DNA from: Warburgia ugandensis
Lineage: Eukaryota > Streptophyta > Magnoliopsida > Canellales > Canellaceae
Direction: 5' to 3'
Assembly (NCBI GenBank): GCA_035236585.1
Contig: CP141136.1
Location: 54,081,136-54,145,135 of the forward strand
DNA: 64,000 nt
Shown: positions 32,833 through 46,469 of the stretch, piece after piece
Layout of the letters: each line of letters begins with the position of its first letter
Numbering within the stretch: position 1 is the first letter of the stretch
Notes under the pieces: generated by a model
What the model was told of the DNA's origin: nothing
Database searches by the model: none
The model's input: only the letters and a program-made list of their open reading frames with translations
Program-made: the position numbers and the translations under genes

Positions 32833-35793
32833 AATAGGATGTCTCCAGATAAAAGTAACAGTGCAGGACATTTTAACTTTATAAGCTATGTGTAAAGATA
32901 AATGATCACTAGATTATAACCCCCACTATTTTTCATCCTGTAGGACATCTCTAACCATCTCATGGATTGATTTTTATTAATTTGTCACCGTTTATGGATC
33001 ACCGATCTCAGGTTATTGAGTGTCCGCATGCTGCACGACTAAATCTTCCTTCGTATATAATACTCATTGGGTTTCAAGACTTTTCCAGAGGATCTATATG
33101 TACCCCCGAATGCTTTTACGAAACATAGAAGAGTCAACGTTTCTAGAATTTGTGAGGGAGGGACCCATTACAACTCGGGCATGAGGCCCACAAGAACCAA
33201 GTGGAAAACACTAATTTGTGGGAACTCCACCATGCAGCTCCACGCTCATTAGGATTTAGTTAGGTCATCTTCCGTTGTTTCCAAGGGCCTTTTTATTACT
33301 TTGAGTACCTCACTGACATCATCTTGTGATTAATATTTGTACTTTGAGCTTGTTCCCACTAGCCTACAGGCTGAGGACTCACTCCTGCTTTCCATGTACA
33401 AATTCGAAAAAAAAGGAAGGGATAGGGTTTTGGAAGGTAGTAAGATAGCAGCCTCGTTCCCTTTCTATAATAAGGATATTCCGTCTTATCTTATTCTTAC
33501 TGCTACAGAAGGGTGTTCTTTTATCTTATGAATCATATCTTTGCTCATTGCTTATGAAATCATAAACTATAGACTTCAAAGGATCACTTGCGAAAGTAGC
33601 TTATCTTCTTCACCAATGCCCAAAGTGAATTGGAATTAACACCCATAAAGGGTTCCGCATTTTCAATTTGTTTGCTAATCTGACATGGGTTTCATGCCTT
33701 ACAAGTTAAGAGTATGCGTCCCAACTCCCAAGTTCAAAAAGTAGATGTTATCTTAAGATGCGTCATCTTTCTAATTTCATCAAGCAAAAAGCCACAAAAT
33801 ATCTCTACATGTACAAGTCCCTTTGTCTCTTTTTTCACCACCTTTGAGCGACCTCTCAAGTAGAATAAGAGATATTCTATATTATCTAATCCACATGGGA
33901 GTAACAAGGATATGAATCCACTAAAATATACTGCTAACCAAACTAAAGTGCAAACTCGATCATACTTTTGTTTTATCCTTTGGGGAGTAAGTCTATGAAG
34001 TGGGATGACCAAAAACGGATACTTAAGCATCAAGGCATGAATTCACTAAGTTCAAACTAGGCAGGACCAAGGGCAGGGGGATGGTCTGTCCAGTTACTAG
34101 GTTAGTTTGTGTGAGACTGAACTAAGAAAACACCAATGACGTCACCCCCTTGATCACTTCATAAAAGTTTGATCCATGTTTCGTTGTGAACAAGTGGAGA
34201 TAGCCTTGTTTCGTTGTGGACAGAAGACATGACAATAACCGAACTGAGAAACTAAGGCATGGTCTTCAAGGTGGTCCAGTATTGGCTCCCATTTCGGTGA
34301 ACCAAAATTTTATATTGGTCAAAAGAACCAAAACGTTTTGAGAAGTGAAAGGAAAATTGCATGACACTGTAATAGCTTGTAATTTATAAAAAACATTGGT
34401 TTATTTCAGGTTAGTCTTTTTTAAGGGAGATTTTTCAAGAGTGAAATATCTTTACAATTTATTCGACAAGTTAATTGATCGAAAATGAATAGTTTTATTC
34501 AAATATTTGTATTCTTTTCTCCTTATCTTATTTAGCACCTGATTATGGTGTTACTTAGAGAATGCTTTTTGGCATTTCTTAAATAATAACATAACCGGTT
34601 CTTATTGTATTTTTTTTTTTTTTAATTTAGAGAAATAAATCTCTCTCTCACTCAACCCAAAATTTAGCCAAACGTCTCCTACTTCTAGCGATTACTCCCA
34701 TTATTTGAACTTTTTCGCCATTTTTTCCTTTTGGTTGTTTTAGCCAGTCTCACCTTGTCAACTGCGAAGTCTATTTCTATGAGCCCCAACACGATAAATA
34801 ACTTAGACTTAGAGCCTTCTAGCGCAGCAAGTCAAGAAGTCTCTCCTATGCTTGGTCACTCGTTCATGGGTACACGTGGGGAATCATGTTCAATGATAAA
34901 AGGACAAAAAAAACAATACAAAAAAAGAAAATAACGCGGCAGGTTCTTTGGGTATTTGTATTTTTGTTTGTATTCTTTGCTTGCCTATATATATTACTAG
35001 AAACATATGTGTTACGAATGATTAAACATGAGAGAGCATAAGTGAGAAGAGAGAAGTGGACAGTGAGAAAATATAATGGAATTATGGATAACTTTTAGGA
35101 GCAAAAATGAAAATAGAAAGAGAGAATTTTATTTAGCTTTCAAGATATAAATAAAAATGTGAGAAAAATATAAGAACATAAAGAAGAATGTGGATACTCA
35201 AGAGTTATAACCATTGATATTTAGGAACCAATTACTTAGGGAAGATCTAAAAGATTTGGGATCTAAACAATCTCAATGAGAATATATACTTTGGGCAAAC
35301 TCCATACCAAAAATTTCATCCAAAACTATATTAAAATTTAGTATGGATATACATTTCTTTGAATGATAGAAAGAATTCACTCAGTGCCAGTTAAAGGAAC
35401 TAGCAAATTTTACAACCAACCAAAGCCCAATGGTTGATTACAAATAAGGTCGTTAGTAATAGGTAAGAAGAAACACTAGCTTCAAGCCAAATAGAAATAA
35501 ATCAAAATAGAGCTCTCACAATTTGAGCCCTAGCTGAATATTGGAGCCTAACCATTGATCTATCGTCGACCTTAATTTCAATCCATCCAATGCTTCATAT
35601 CACATAAAAACCCTAATCTTACTAGATATGTGAAGATCTAGAGCATATCTTCCAAACTAATGGAAGCCATTGTCTATCCACCCATGTTGTGATCACAAGC
35701 TTTTCTTAAAAACTCAATCCTTTTCTTTTGTATAGGTGGCTTCAATTGAAGAGAAACTAGCTTGAACTAGAAAGGAATTATTCACAACCTGGA

Positions 35794-35876
<83 letters not shown>

Positions 35877-36790
35877 GGGGAGGTTTTCTCCTTGAAATGG
35901 CACTATGATTGTTTCACTTCTATCAACACGGATGGGGGCACCCCCTTTAGTTTATATAGTTGTTTGGTTGAGTTTTCTCCAAGCAAACTCCCCCACTATG
36001 CTTTCTTAATTGTGTCCTGCACTAAACAGAAAACTTTTATAACTCTCTTTTATTCCTTTGATTTTCCAATTCCTATTATAACAAGTTAAGGTGTAATCTC
36101 TTAGGTTTTTTAATTGTTAGACACCTTTCTTATTAAATTAGTCTAGTTGTGCCTTATTCAACTTCACATAGCAACCATAGTCAAACTATAACTTTTCTTG
36201 TTATATTTTGGTCCTCTTTCATGAATAGATTTAGAGGTAGATTTATTAAAAAAAAAATCTTATGTCTAATCCCACTAGCTTACTATGGGGAGTGTCCCAT
36301 ACATGTCACCCCTTACCAGTAATTAATATTAAAGAGATATAATAATATAGTCAGTTCATCTACCACCAACTATATTACACGTTCCCACCAATTATGAAAT
36401 TACAATCTTGACCTTGTGTTATCAAATCATTATATTTTGAGTTATTTTTACGACATTACCCTCCCACATTTTAATATTTCATCAACATGTGGATTGTAAT
36501 GATGTGGATGTCCAGATAAAAAAAATCATGCCGGCCCTGTCATTTAATAGTGATTGTACCAAATTAATTTCTTTAACTCCTTTATCAAATACCTACATGT
36601 ATTTCTCAAGTCTACTCTATTGTGGTTCTTACCTGAATATTTTTCTCATATGGTTGAGGATCCTGAACTAAGCATCCTATACTCTCAATGAGTCTAATAT
36701 CTATTGAAGGCATCTTTGTATCATCTAACATTAGATCCTACCTCTTAATTCTTCAAGAATAAATATCTGGCTCACTTCAAACTATGGACA
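32833..36790. other. Intergenic stretch without recognised genes
   Basis: Nearly 4 kb, AT-rich. A T-run lies at about 34,609-34,622 and a long GA microsatellite at 35.8 kb. Short open frames (for example 33,734-34,033 minus and 35,892-36,089 plus) match no family. The 35.2-36.7 kb part reads like old LTR or non-coding repeat, but no pair was found. Confidence 0.5.
35800..35872. repeat. (GA)n microsatellite, ~36 units
   Basis: Uninterrupted GA run in intergenic DNA. Confidence 0.95.
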
Positions 36791-36976
36791 TGTAACGACC
36801 CATCGCTTAGGCAAGCCCAAACTCAAGTATGGATCATTGCATATCTATATATTAGGACCATCTATTAACGACCATCCAAGTACACTCATAATAAAGGAAA
36901 TACAACAATAAAATTAGCAAAAATTCAATCCAATATTGAGTCATTAAAAATAGTAAGCTCAATCTTCTAGAGTTCC

Positions 36977-39900
36977 TATAATGACCTTGGTTATTATTAT
37001 TATTATTATTAAATTATTATTATAATGCTTTTTAAATGCAAAAGACAATTATGACGAGAGATTGATCTCTATTAAAAACATTTTTTGAAAATCACATGAC
37101 AGCGGAAATACATTATTATTTTAAAACTCATTTAGAAAAACCCTGATTGTTATTTTTTCCTTTTCTTAAAAGGATCATCAGCGAAACGAGTACTACATTT
37201 CTACCAAAAATCTGACAGAGTCTCCTCTGTTTTTCAGACAATAGACATTTAAAGCACGCCATTGCAAAATACTTAATAAACATTCATTTGATAATTTTAA
37301 TAAATTAGCAAAGACTTAATGTCCTCAAATCCCAAGACTTGCCAATCACAGTCCAAGTTATGAAAACAAACAGTTTAAATTAAATACATTACATTCCCAC
37401 ACAAGTAACTACTAATTCTAATATAACTATATCAGACCTCTTACCTTTCACTTATTTAATGAAAACGCTTCAGCTGTCTAGTACTTCTGCTTGTCTTGCT
37501 TGCAAGGATTTGTAAGGAAAATGGTAGCTTGAGTATTCAAATATACTCAGTAGGAAATCTAAGCACCACAAAACTCAAAATCACGGCATAGAGCATACAT
37601 GCTAGTTTACAAACAAGTTTTTCATGTAATAGAAAACATACGACAATCCTACCTACGCCACATCATGCAATGCATCATCCACATTCAGATACATATTTAC
37701 ATATCTACATGTATCTATAGCCAAACCAAAGAATTGTCAAATACACCCATAACAAAATAAATTCAAATGCTTAAAGTAATAACTGATCAAATCTCATGTC
37801 AACAATCCCCATTTCTTCTGCAAACATCATGCAGATAGGCACTTGGCCATATATTAGCCCATTTGGTCACGAGTACTCGTCTAAAGACCACAATCTCACC
37901 TTTATGTGGGGTCACAAAATAGAAATCACATGGACTACTATGCTCACGACTAGATCACTAATTGTGTCTCTCGTGTATTTAGAGAATAGCCACAACAGCC
38001 TCTATGGCAACTATAGATACGTCTTGAAAGGGTGCCGTGACCACCTCCAATTATTGTTCCTACCACAACAGTGGAGAAAAACAATGCCACTTTGGGCATG
38101 GATACCTACCACCTTTGGTGGTTAGAGGCTGGGAGGCCAGCTCGTACAACCTCTTAGCATAGCATCCAATAGGCCTATTAGCCCAAACAAATATAAATTC
38201 TATATAGATATTTCAATACAAACATTTTTCATATTCAGCATATTCCAATCATTCCATTTCTGAAATCAGTCTCAAACATGAAATAAATGCATACATGAAG
38301 TTGTCATTTTCAATCCCAAAATAACAATGAAACATGAGATATAGCTATGAAAGGATATTTCAATTGGTAATATGAGTCATGAAGATTAGTTTTCATGCTA
38401 GTTGCAAAATAGTTTATGCACAATTGTTTTTAAAGCATACCAATGCCAGTTTATAATAGAATCATGCATGCTAACATTGCAAACACAACCATTCTCACAT
38501 AAATACATTCTAAACTCAAAAATCACACCAATGACAGTCTCAACTTGAAATTCATTTGAAACTTAGCAGTGTCAGATCACCTACCTCTTATGAAGATTCT
38601 CCTTCCTCTCAAGCCTTCGTAGTCATCCTCAATGATCGAATTGACTGCATCTCACTCTACTCAATGCCTAATCCCAAGGTTTTTTTGTTAGTTCTCATTC
38701 CATACAATCCACATACACATAACGTAAGATTTCATCCTTTTCAAGATTTAAAGGTCAAGATCAGTTCAGGATCATGGAACCCTTAGGTTTTAAATCCATC
38801 ATTGATCCTAGGCTTAAAGTTTGAATCACTTATTAATGGCCTACCATCCTTTTCAGTTTCAAGTTAGTAATACGCCTAGTTACAAGTCATTCTCCATGTA
38901 AACTAGCCTTTTACAACATTCAATCTTTGCTTTTGCTGTTGCCTAAGTTAAATCATCTAAACACTTCCTCGTCTAACTTGATTTGGTTTATTAATCTTCT
39001 GTTCCCTTGTTGATATAAGGATCTCTTCTATTTGCACATACTAGTTAAGTTTTATGGCTGATCATTAGTTAACCATTGAGAATAGCATTAGGCCCTCTGA
39101 TTTCCTGTTCACCCTTTTCACTAGACACTTAAAGGTTTAAAGTGGCCTGATTTTAATTCTTCTCTATCCTTACATGCTTTTAAATGATGGGATTTGAGTC
39201 CATTTTCATGGTTAGTTGTCTATGATGAATTTTCATCAATTTGGATAATCAAGTCAGCCTTTTTAAAAATGCTCCTATGGCTGACATTGATTGAAAATGA
39301 TTGGTTCTATTTATTTCATATGATCTAACATTATGAATTCATTATACTTGATTTCCCTAAGGTTATACAAGTGCAATCTACATTCTAATCAATCCTAGAT
39401 CTTATAATTTTTACAGAATTTACAATTTAGGGTCTAATAGTTGAATTCTTTTACAACTCAATGGTTGGATATTCACCATCTGATCTCAAATGGTTGATTT
39501 AAGTCCTTGTTCATCTTTGTCTACTAAAGATGGATGAGATTGATGGCTGGATCTCCTCTGTGGATCGATCTAGGGCTCAAATCATCCCTATCTGATCTCA
39601 GATGGGTGATCTTAGCTATTGTTAGTCTCTGTCCATGATCACAGATGAGATTGACAGTAATTTGCTTGATAGATTGGAGTTGTAAGGGTAGGATCACCAC
39701 CGTCCGGCTCCGATCAGATGATCAGAACCGCAGATAGGGCAATCAACAGCCTTGGAAGTCTCTATCTGCTAAGTAGGGATAAGATTTGAGGCATGGATCC
39801 CCTTTTTGCGTTGATTCCATACTCAAATCAGCACTGTGGATCGGTTCAGGGGTCGGATATGTCCTTGTCTGAGCTTCATATGGATGATCAGAGCTCCAAC

Positions 39901-40828
39901 AGGATTGTCAGAGTTTTCAGGGGTCGTGTCCTTTGCTTAGGGATGTGATTTTTCATTTGATCTGGCCATTAGGGTTAGATCGTGTACCTTATAGTTCCAG
40001 AAACCCTAGATCTACTAGCATATACACAAAATCAAAGTAAAACGAGGTTAGGTTTGTAGAAAACCTACCTTCGGGTTTGACATTTTTCGCCAATGCTCCC
40101 CATGCACGCTGCTATCCCCTTTGATTCTAGTGTTGTCCCTTCTCCAATGGCGGTGGAAGCAAAGGGGTTTTGTTCCCCAGCTCTTAGAGATCCAAGTGGA
40201 TGGTGGGATCTTTGATCAGAGCCACCATTGATGCCAACAAACCCACTTTCACCAGTGGCTGTAAAAACTCCTCTACCAGCAAAAGTTTGGATTTCCCAAC
40301 TTCGATCCCCCCCCTCTCTCTCTTCATTCATTTTTGTAGGGTTCGGGAATAGACTCAATGTCTGTTTTCATCCCACTTAAGTTGAGGGGAGTGCCATTAT
40401 CAAATTCGGCCCCTCCCTTTAATTACTTTAATAATTTTTTTTCTTTTTCTTATTATATATAAAGCAGGTGATGATGCTGTTTTCACTATCATCACCCCAC
40501 CATGGATCTAGTCAACACTCATGATGGCTACTCATAGTGTTTTCCAAACACCTTATCATCAGGCCCAAGTTCTTGCAAGTGGGGCCCATCAATGAATTTT
40601 CAAAAATGCCCTTTGCGTGAAAATTATGATTTATTCATCTGAACTCAGATTTAAGAAAAATTAGTGTCGTTGCGATCATTTTTCTAAGTACAATCCAATT
40701 ATAGAGGTTTTAGCACTCAATTTGATATTCTTAAAAAGTTACTTCTAAAATTCAAAATTTTAATTTTCCATTCCATTCCAAATCTCCAAAAATACAAATA
40801 AAAGCACTTAGAAATTTAGGTTGTTATA
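36977..40828. mobile_element. Solo LTR-like insertion (3.85 kb) in the gypsy left LTR
   Basis: Interrupts the left LTR exactly where the right LTR is continuous. Flanked by the perfect 5-bp duplication GTTCC (36,972-36,976 and 40,829-40,833). Ends TATAATGACC and GGTTGTTATA are inverted, consistent with TG..CA termini altered by G-to-A/C-to-T change. It has no primer-binding site or pol inside, contains a (TTA)n run at 36,990-37,020 and a TATATATAAA at 40,454-40,463. It is therefore best read as one very long LTR left by recombination. Confidence 0.7.
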
Positions 40829-41929
40829 GTTCCAAACAACATCACTCAATTCAAAATAATGCAAAGAAAAAAGTTCTAAAAAAACTAACTCTTATCATTT
40901 ATCACATCATCAATTTCTTAAGCAATAAACACATTTAGTTTTTCTTCCCATCATTGCTATGACATACTTATGAAGAATGAATGCTAAAGAAGCCAGCTCA
41001 CATCAAGGTGTCGATGCTTGCTTGACCTTATGCCCACAATCAAGGGCATGTTGGCTCGAATCACTTGGACGAGTGAGCACTGGGGAAGAGGGTTGAGTTT
41101 TTTGAGGAAAAAGCCCAGCAAAAGATCCCTTGATGAAATGAAAAAGAGAGAGCAAAAGTGTAGTTTAGAAATTTATTGAAACTGCCCCAAATATAGTACA
41201 TGATTTACACACAATAGACATAATCATATTTTCAAAAGATATCATCATCATCAAATTACAAGATAAAGAATATATTTTATAATAAAGAAAAATTGTACAA
41301 CAAATAAAAATGAGAAGTGTAGATGCAACCCTCCATGTGGATTTCCTATCTCAATGCTATCCTCTTTCTAATCCATAATCTACTAGTCTTTCAGTCATTT
41401 TTAAAGACAATGGTCCACTGTAGTTGTAAAAGGATTGCAAAAGTGTACAAGCTTGTATTCAATCATCCAAGCATCTGGGCTTGTAGTTGATCACCTAGGC
41501 ATCTGGGCTAGTAGTCGAGCTCCCTAGAAAAATTAATATGCTTATTGAGCTCTTCACCAAGGAGTCTACCTTCTCCCATTCCATAATGCAATGCCAGATA
41601 CCATATTAGAAAGTCATACCATATCTCTCATGCAACACATACATATCAAGAAGCAATCTTAACATCACAATCACATCATATTGTTTGAATGTTCTTCTCT
41701 AACTACCCATTGATGCAAGAATGATATGACATACTCAATGAGATCTCTATTCCCATGGCTTGCTAAATACACCTCCAAACCCAAGACATGAATTGCAAAT
41801 TTATCCTAGACAATTTTAAATGGAAAACTCTCCATGAATTTTGAGACAATATTAAATGGAAACCTCCATGAAATTAAATAATTTTCTTAATGTACTGCTT
41901 AACTAGTCTCTTTGGACCAAAACTCTATC

Positions 41930-44900
41930 TAATGAATGAAGTGAGACACCTTAGACAATATCTTTGCGATCATCCAAATGACATCATGTTTGTTATGGGG
42001 CTCTCACTGATCTAGTCATGAAATCCATGGTGATGTGCTCCCACAGTCGATCTGGGGCCTTCAATGGATGGAGCAATCCAATCGAGTATTGATGATTTGC
42101 CTTCTCATGTTGACAAATGAGGCATGTCACAACATACTCTACCACCTTCCTTTTAATCCCTAAACCACCAGTAGGTCTCTTAAACGTTCCAATACATCCT
42201 GCTACTGCTAGGATTTATAGAGTATCATGGGTTTCCTCAAGTATCACCTTGCTCAACTTAGCATCTATGAGTACAAAAACCTTGTCAGCCATCATTAACA
42301 TGCCATGTGAGTGAATCCTGAAGTCTGTTTAATTGCTCTCCTTGACCTACTATTGAATATGAGTCAACTTGGTGTGATCTCCTTAAGTCCTCAAAATCCT
42401 ATCAATAAGCATGGTTAAATCTCAATCTACAAGTCAAACTCCACTCCAGTCTCAAGAAAGAACCACCCTCATGGCCCTCAGCTCAATTGACTAACTCTCT
42501 TGGGAATGATTCACCCATGAAGATGATGCAATGCTATTTCATTCCTACTCAGTGCATCATCCATAACATGCACCTTCGTTGGATGGTTTGGGATAGTAGA
42601 ATCATAATCACTAATCAATTTCATCCATATGCATCGTTAGAGATTCAACTCCTTCTATGTGGGTACTTAAGGCTCTCATTGTCCATAAAGATTTCACAAT
42701 GTACCCCATATAGGTAGTGCCTCCAAATCCTCAACACAAATAATTTTTTTACCAGCTCCAGATCATGCGTGTAGTAGTTCCTCTCATGAGTCTTCAATTG
42801 CCTTAATGCAAATGTGATCACCTTCCATTCTGCATCAACACACACCCCATTGCTAGATGTAATGTGTCAGTATAAACTTATAGAACCATCATTCACCTTA
42901 GGAGAGGCCAACATAGGTGCTGTAGTAAACCTACACTTTAGGGCTTGGAAACTCCATTGAAACTTGGCTGTCCACTCGAACTTGACCCATCTTTGTTTTA
43001 GATATATCAACATTGTTGCAATATGTGAAAAGTCATGAATGAAAAATCAATAATATTCGCTATCTCTAGAAAACTACGAATCTCCATAAAAGTAGTGGGT
43101 CGCTCCCACTTCGTGATTACCTCCACCTCATGCTAATCAACAAAAATTCATTCCACAAAAATGATGTGACCAAGAAACCTAATAGGATAAATTCAGAAGC
43201 TACACTTCTAAAACTTCGTGTGCAACTTCTCTCTCCTCAATATCTTTAGCACGACCTTCAAATGCACCTTGTGCTCTAGATCACTCCCGAGAGTAGATTA
43301 GGATGTTGTCAATGAAGACAACCATAAGCCTAGTAAAAAGTGCCAGAACATTGTTCATTAGTTCTAGGGAAGCAGCTGAGGCATTGGTGAGTACAAACAG
43401 CCTAACAAGGAACTCACAGTGACCATAACATGTGTGAAACACTATCTTTGAAATGTTTGAATCCTAAGCCCTTAGTTGGTGGTACCCGGATCTCAAATAA
43501 AGATTAGAGAATGCTAGCGCTCCTTGAAGTTGATCGAACATATTGTTTATCCATGGGAGTGTGTGTTTGTTCCACACTATCACCTTGTTCAATTGCCTAT
43601 AATTGAAGTAAAGTCAGAAAGTTCTTTCTTCTTCACAAACAAGATCTTAAGGTGACATACTGAGTTAAATGAACCCCTTCTAAAGCAACTCCTCCAATTG
43701 GTCATTGAGTTCTTTCAACTTTGGTGCAATCTAATATAGAGAGATGGATATTGGTGTAGAGCTCACTAAGTTCTTTCAACTTGGTCGGTGCCATCTGATA
43801 CAGAGAGATAGTGTTGGCACGATGTTGATAATGAACTCATTCGATCTCTCTAGAGGTATACCTGGTAAATCATCACGAAAAATGTTTTAAAGCTCTTGGT
43901 CAACAGGAATATTCATCAACACCTCGGTAGACTTCCCAATGTCCACCTCATAAGCCACAAAACCCTGGTAGCCCATCCATGATATCATCTCGCAAACTTT
44001 GTTAAAACCAACACTGCAGAACTCCTCTCATCTTTCCGTGAAAATGAAACTATACTTTGTCTAGACCCCTAAAAAGTACCTCTTTTTGACAATAGTTGAT
44101 CATCACTTGGTGCCTTTCCAAGTAGTCCATTGCCAAGATCACATCAAAATCAACAAGATGAATTAATAACAAGTTTGCCTCAATAAAAAATCTCCAAATT
44201 TAACAACACAATCATGAATGACATGACGAATAACCAAACGATCTCCTCTAGGTGTCTTAACAATGAGTGTGCACAACAAGGAATCCCTAGATCTACTCAA
44301 ATGACACAAAAATATAGAGTACACAAAATAATATGTTATGCCAAAATCAATTGAAATGCATGCTCTCGTACCACAGATCAACATGATACTTGTGACCACA
44401 TTTTGTATGTTCAACACTTCCTACTGAGTTAGGGCATCATGCCATCCACTATCCACAAGTCTATCCGCCACATCCATGTTTAGCCCCTCTCAAAGGCTAC
44501 TGTCCATTTTGACCACTTTGAACTACTTTGTCCTATCCTTGGTGGCCTCTTGTTCCCTTCGTGGTCTGCACCATGAAGGTTTGAGTCATGTGCTGACTAG
44601 ATGGGCAATCTCTCTCAATGTTTCCTAACCTGCCAGACAATAAGCGGTTGTCTTTATAATTTGATACTCTGCATATTGGTGTCTAACAAGACCACATTAG
44701 AAGCAAGAAGCTGTACCCTACCCTCCATCATTCCTCTGAACTAGGGACCATTAAGTTGTCTTGATATTAATCTTGTGGCACTCTAAACCAACATGGAGGC
44801 TGCCATTGTGATCATGTGTTCTCCTCTACTAGTTAGCTACAACCAATTGCATACTATGAAGGATTTCCAATCCCTAAATCTCTCCTACTATCTCTATTAC

Positions 44901-45010
44901 AATCTCCTTAAAAGGAATAGGAGCCACACCCTTCTTAGGAGGAATGGGTGACACTAACACTATGGGTAGCCAAATCGGCAACATCTTGGCCTCATCTCTT
45001 GCATTGTCCA
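41930..45010 (-). pseudogene. Decayed gypsy gag-pol
   Basis: Minus-strand remnants in the right order. Near 44,680-44,720 is a gag zinc knuckle with an in-frame stop (CF*CGLVRHQYAE). At 44,163-44,417 is a protease-region match (TPRGDRLVIRHV, CVVKFGDFLL), with the DFDVILAMDYLE-like phrase just after. Reverse transcriptase traces (YQMAPTKLKELSEL) lie near 43.75 kb. RNase H is at 42,645-42,845 (ALRQLKTHERNYYTHDLELV, IWRHYLYGVHCEIFMDNESL). Integrase is near 41,950-42,140 (CLICQHEKANHQ, WEHITMDFMT). Many stops and shifts; non-functional. Confidence 0.85.
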
Positions 45011-46469
45011 CACCCACTTGGGCCCATGCTCAACATATATGAATGATGACCTAAAGTCAACATATAAATTTTTTCTCAAAATATGTATCGATTTTTAAAA
45101 ACTTCTATAGAATCATAAAACCTAATGATCTGAAACCAAAACATTATGATCTATCCCTTGGGTAGGTCTTAACCCAAGCATGGATCATTTCAGTCATGGT
45201 TCCAATTCAATACTAAACTTGGGCCATCCATACGAGATGCACCCTTCTAGAACAATCACAATTCATCTTGCATGGGTAATCCAGCTACACTCAAAATAAA
45301 GGAAATCCAATAGTAAAATTAACATAAATTCAATCTAGTCTTGAGCTCATTAAAAATAATACTAATTTATCTAAATAAATTGTTGCTTTATTTTCTAGAG
45401 TTTCAAACATCATCACTCAATTCATAATGAGATAAAGAAATAACTTCTTAGAAGAAGCAACTCTTATCATTTACATCACATTATCAGTTTCTTAACAAAA
45501 AACAAAACAAACACATTCAATTTTCCTTATCATCATGCCATGATATGCTTGTAAGAATGAATGATAAGGATGTTAGTTCACATAAAGGTGCTGATGCTCA
45601 CTTAACCCTAAGCACACTATCAGGGGCAAGCTAGCTTTCATCACCTAGGGGAGAGGGTTGAGTTTTTTTGGGAAAAAATCCAGGTGGAGTTTCCTTGAAG
45701 ACAAGAGTCTATGAACTCCTAAAAGAGTCAAGAAAAGATACATCACAAGATTTAAGGTAGAATAAAACATTTCAAATTTCATGCAGAGTTTCACCAATAT
45801 TGGAGTTTTGCCAAAGTGGAAAAAAGAGAGCAAAAAATGTAATACATGATTTACTCTCAACAAAAAATATTTTCAAAAGATTTCATCAACATATTTAATT
45901 TATAACTCAATCTTACTAAGAAATCAATTAGTATCACATAACAAGAGAAAGAATGTACTTCACAATAAGAAACCATACAATATATTATTACAGCAACTAC
46001 AAAGCAGACCTAATCCTCAATTTGAAAATCCTATCTCAACACCATACCTTTTGTGATATATAATTTGCCACTTTTTAGTTATTCTTAGAGATGAAGGTCC
46101 ACTGGAGTCATATAAGGACTATAAAAATATATGAACTGGTATTCAATTACCTAAGCATCATGGTTGTAGTCAATCACGCAGGCATCCATGCTCATAGTTG
46201 ATCACCCTAGAAAAATGAATATGCTTGCTAAGCTCTACCCTCATGAATCTAAGAATATTACCATGTCTTGCATGAGATACTTGTAGTATCATCCCTTTTA
46301 CCATTTCCTTCACTAAAATAACAATTTATTCTCATACTAATCATGAGGCTCACATCTCTTCCCATTCCTTCATGTAATGCTAGATGCCATTTTAGAAGTC
46401 ATACCATAGTGCACATGCAACACATGCGTTTGAAGACACAATCTTACAATCACAATCACAATCACATTA

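Larger units (their letters stand above)
36791..46469 (-). mobile_element. Degenerate Ty3/gypsy LTR retrotransposon (nested host)
   Basis: LTR-like direct repeats (36,791-36,976 continued at 40,829-41,678; and ~45,145-46,469) flank a minus-strand gag-pol remnant. Shared LTR phrases include AAGTATGGATCATT/AAGCATGGATCATT, CACTCATAATAAAGGAAAT, CATCACTCAATTCA and the GGGTTGAGTTTTTT block. The left edge TGTAACGACC complements a canonical LTR end. A degenerate primer-binding site (minus TGGTTTCAGATC, 45,130-45,141) sits just inside the right LTR. Divergence between the LTRs is high, so the insertion is old. The right outer edge is uncertain, and no target duplication is clear. Confidence 0.7.

Noticed and set aside
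40065..40358. 97-codon minus-strand open frame as a gene
   Set aside because: It lies in the solo-LTR-like block and shows no family motif; LTR leaders often have open frames by chance.
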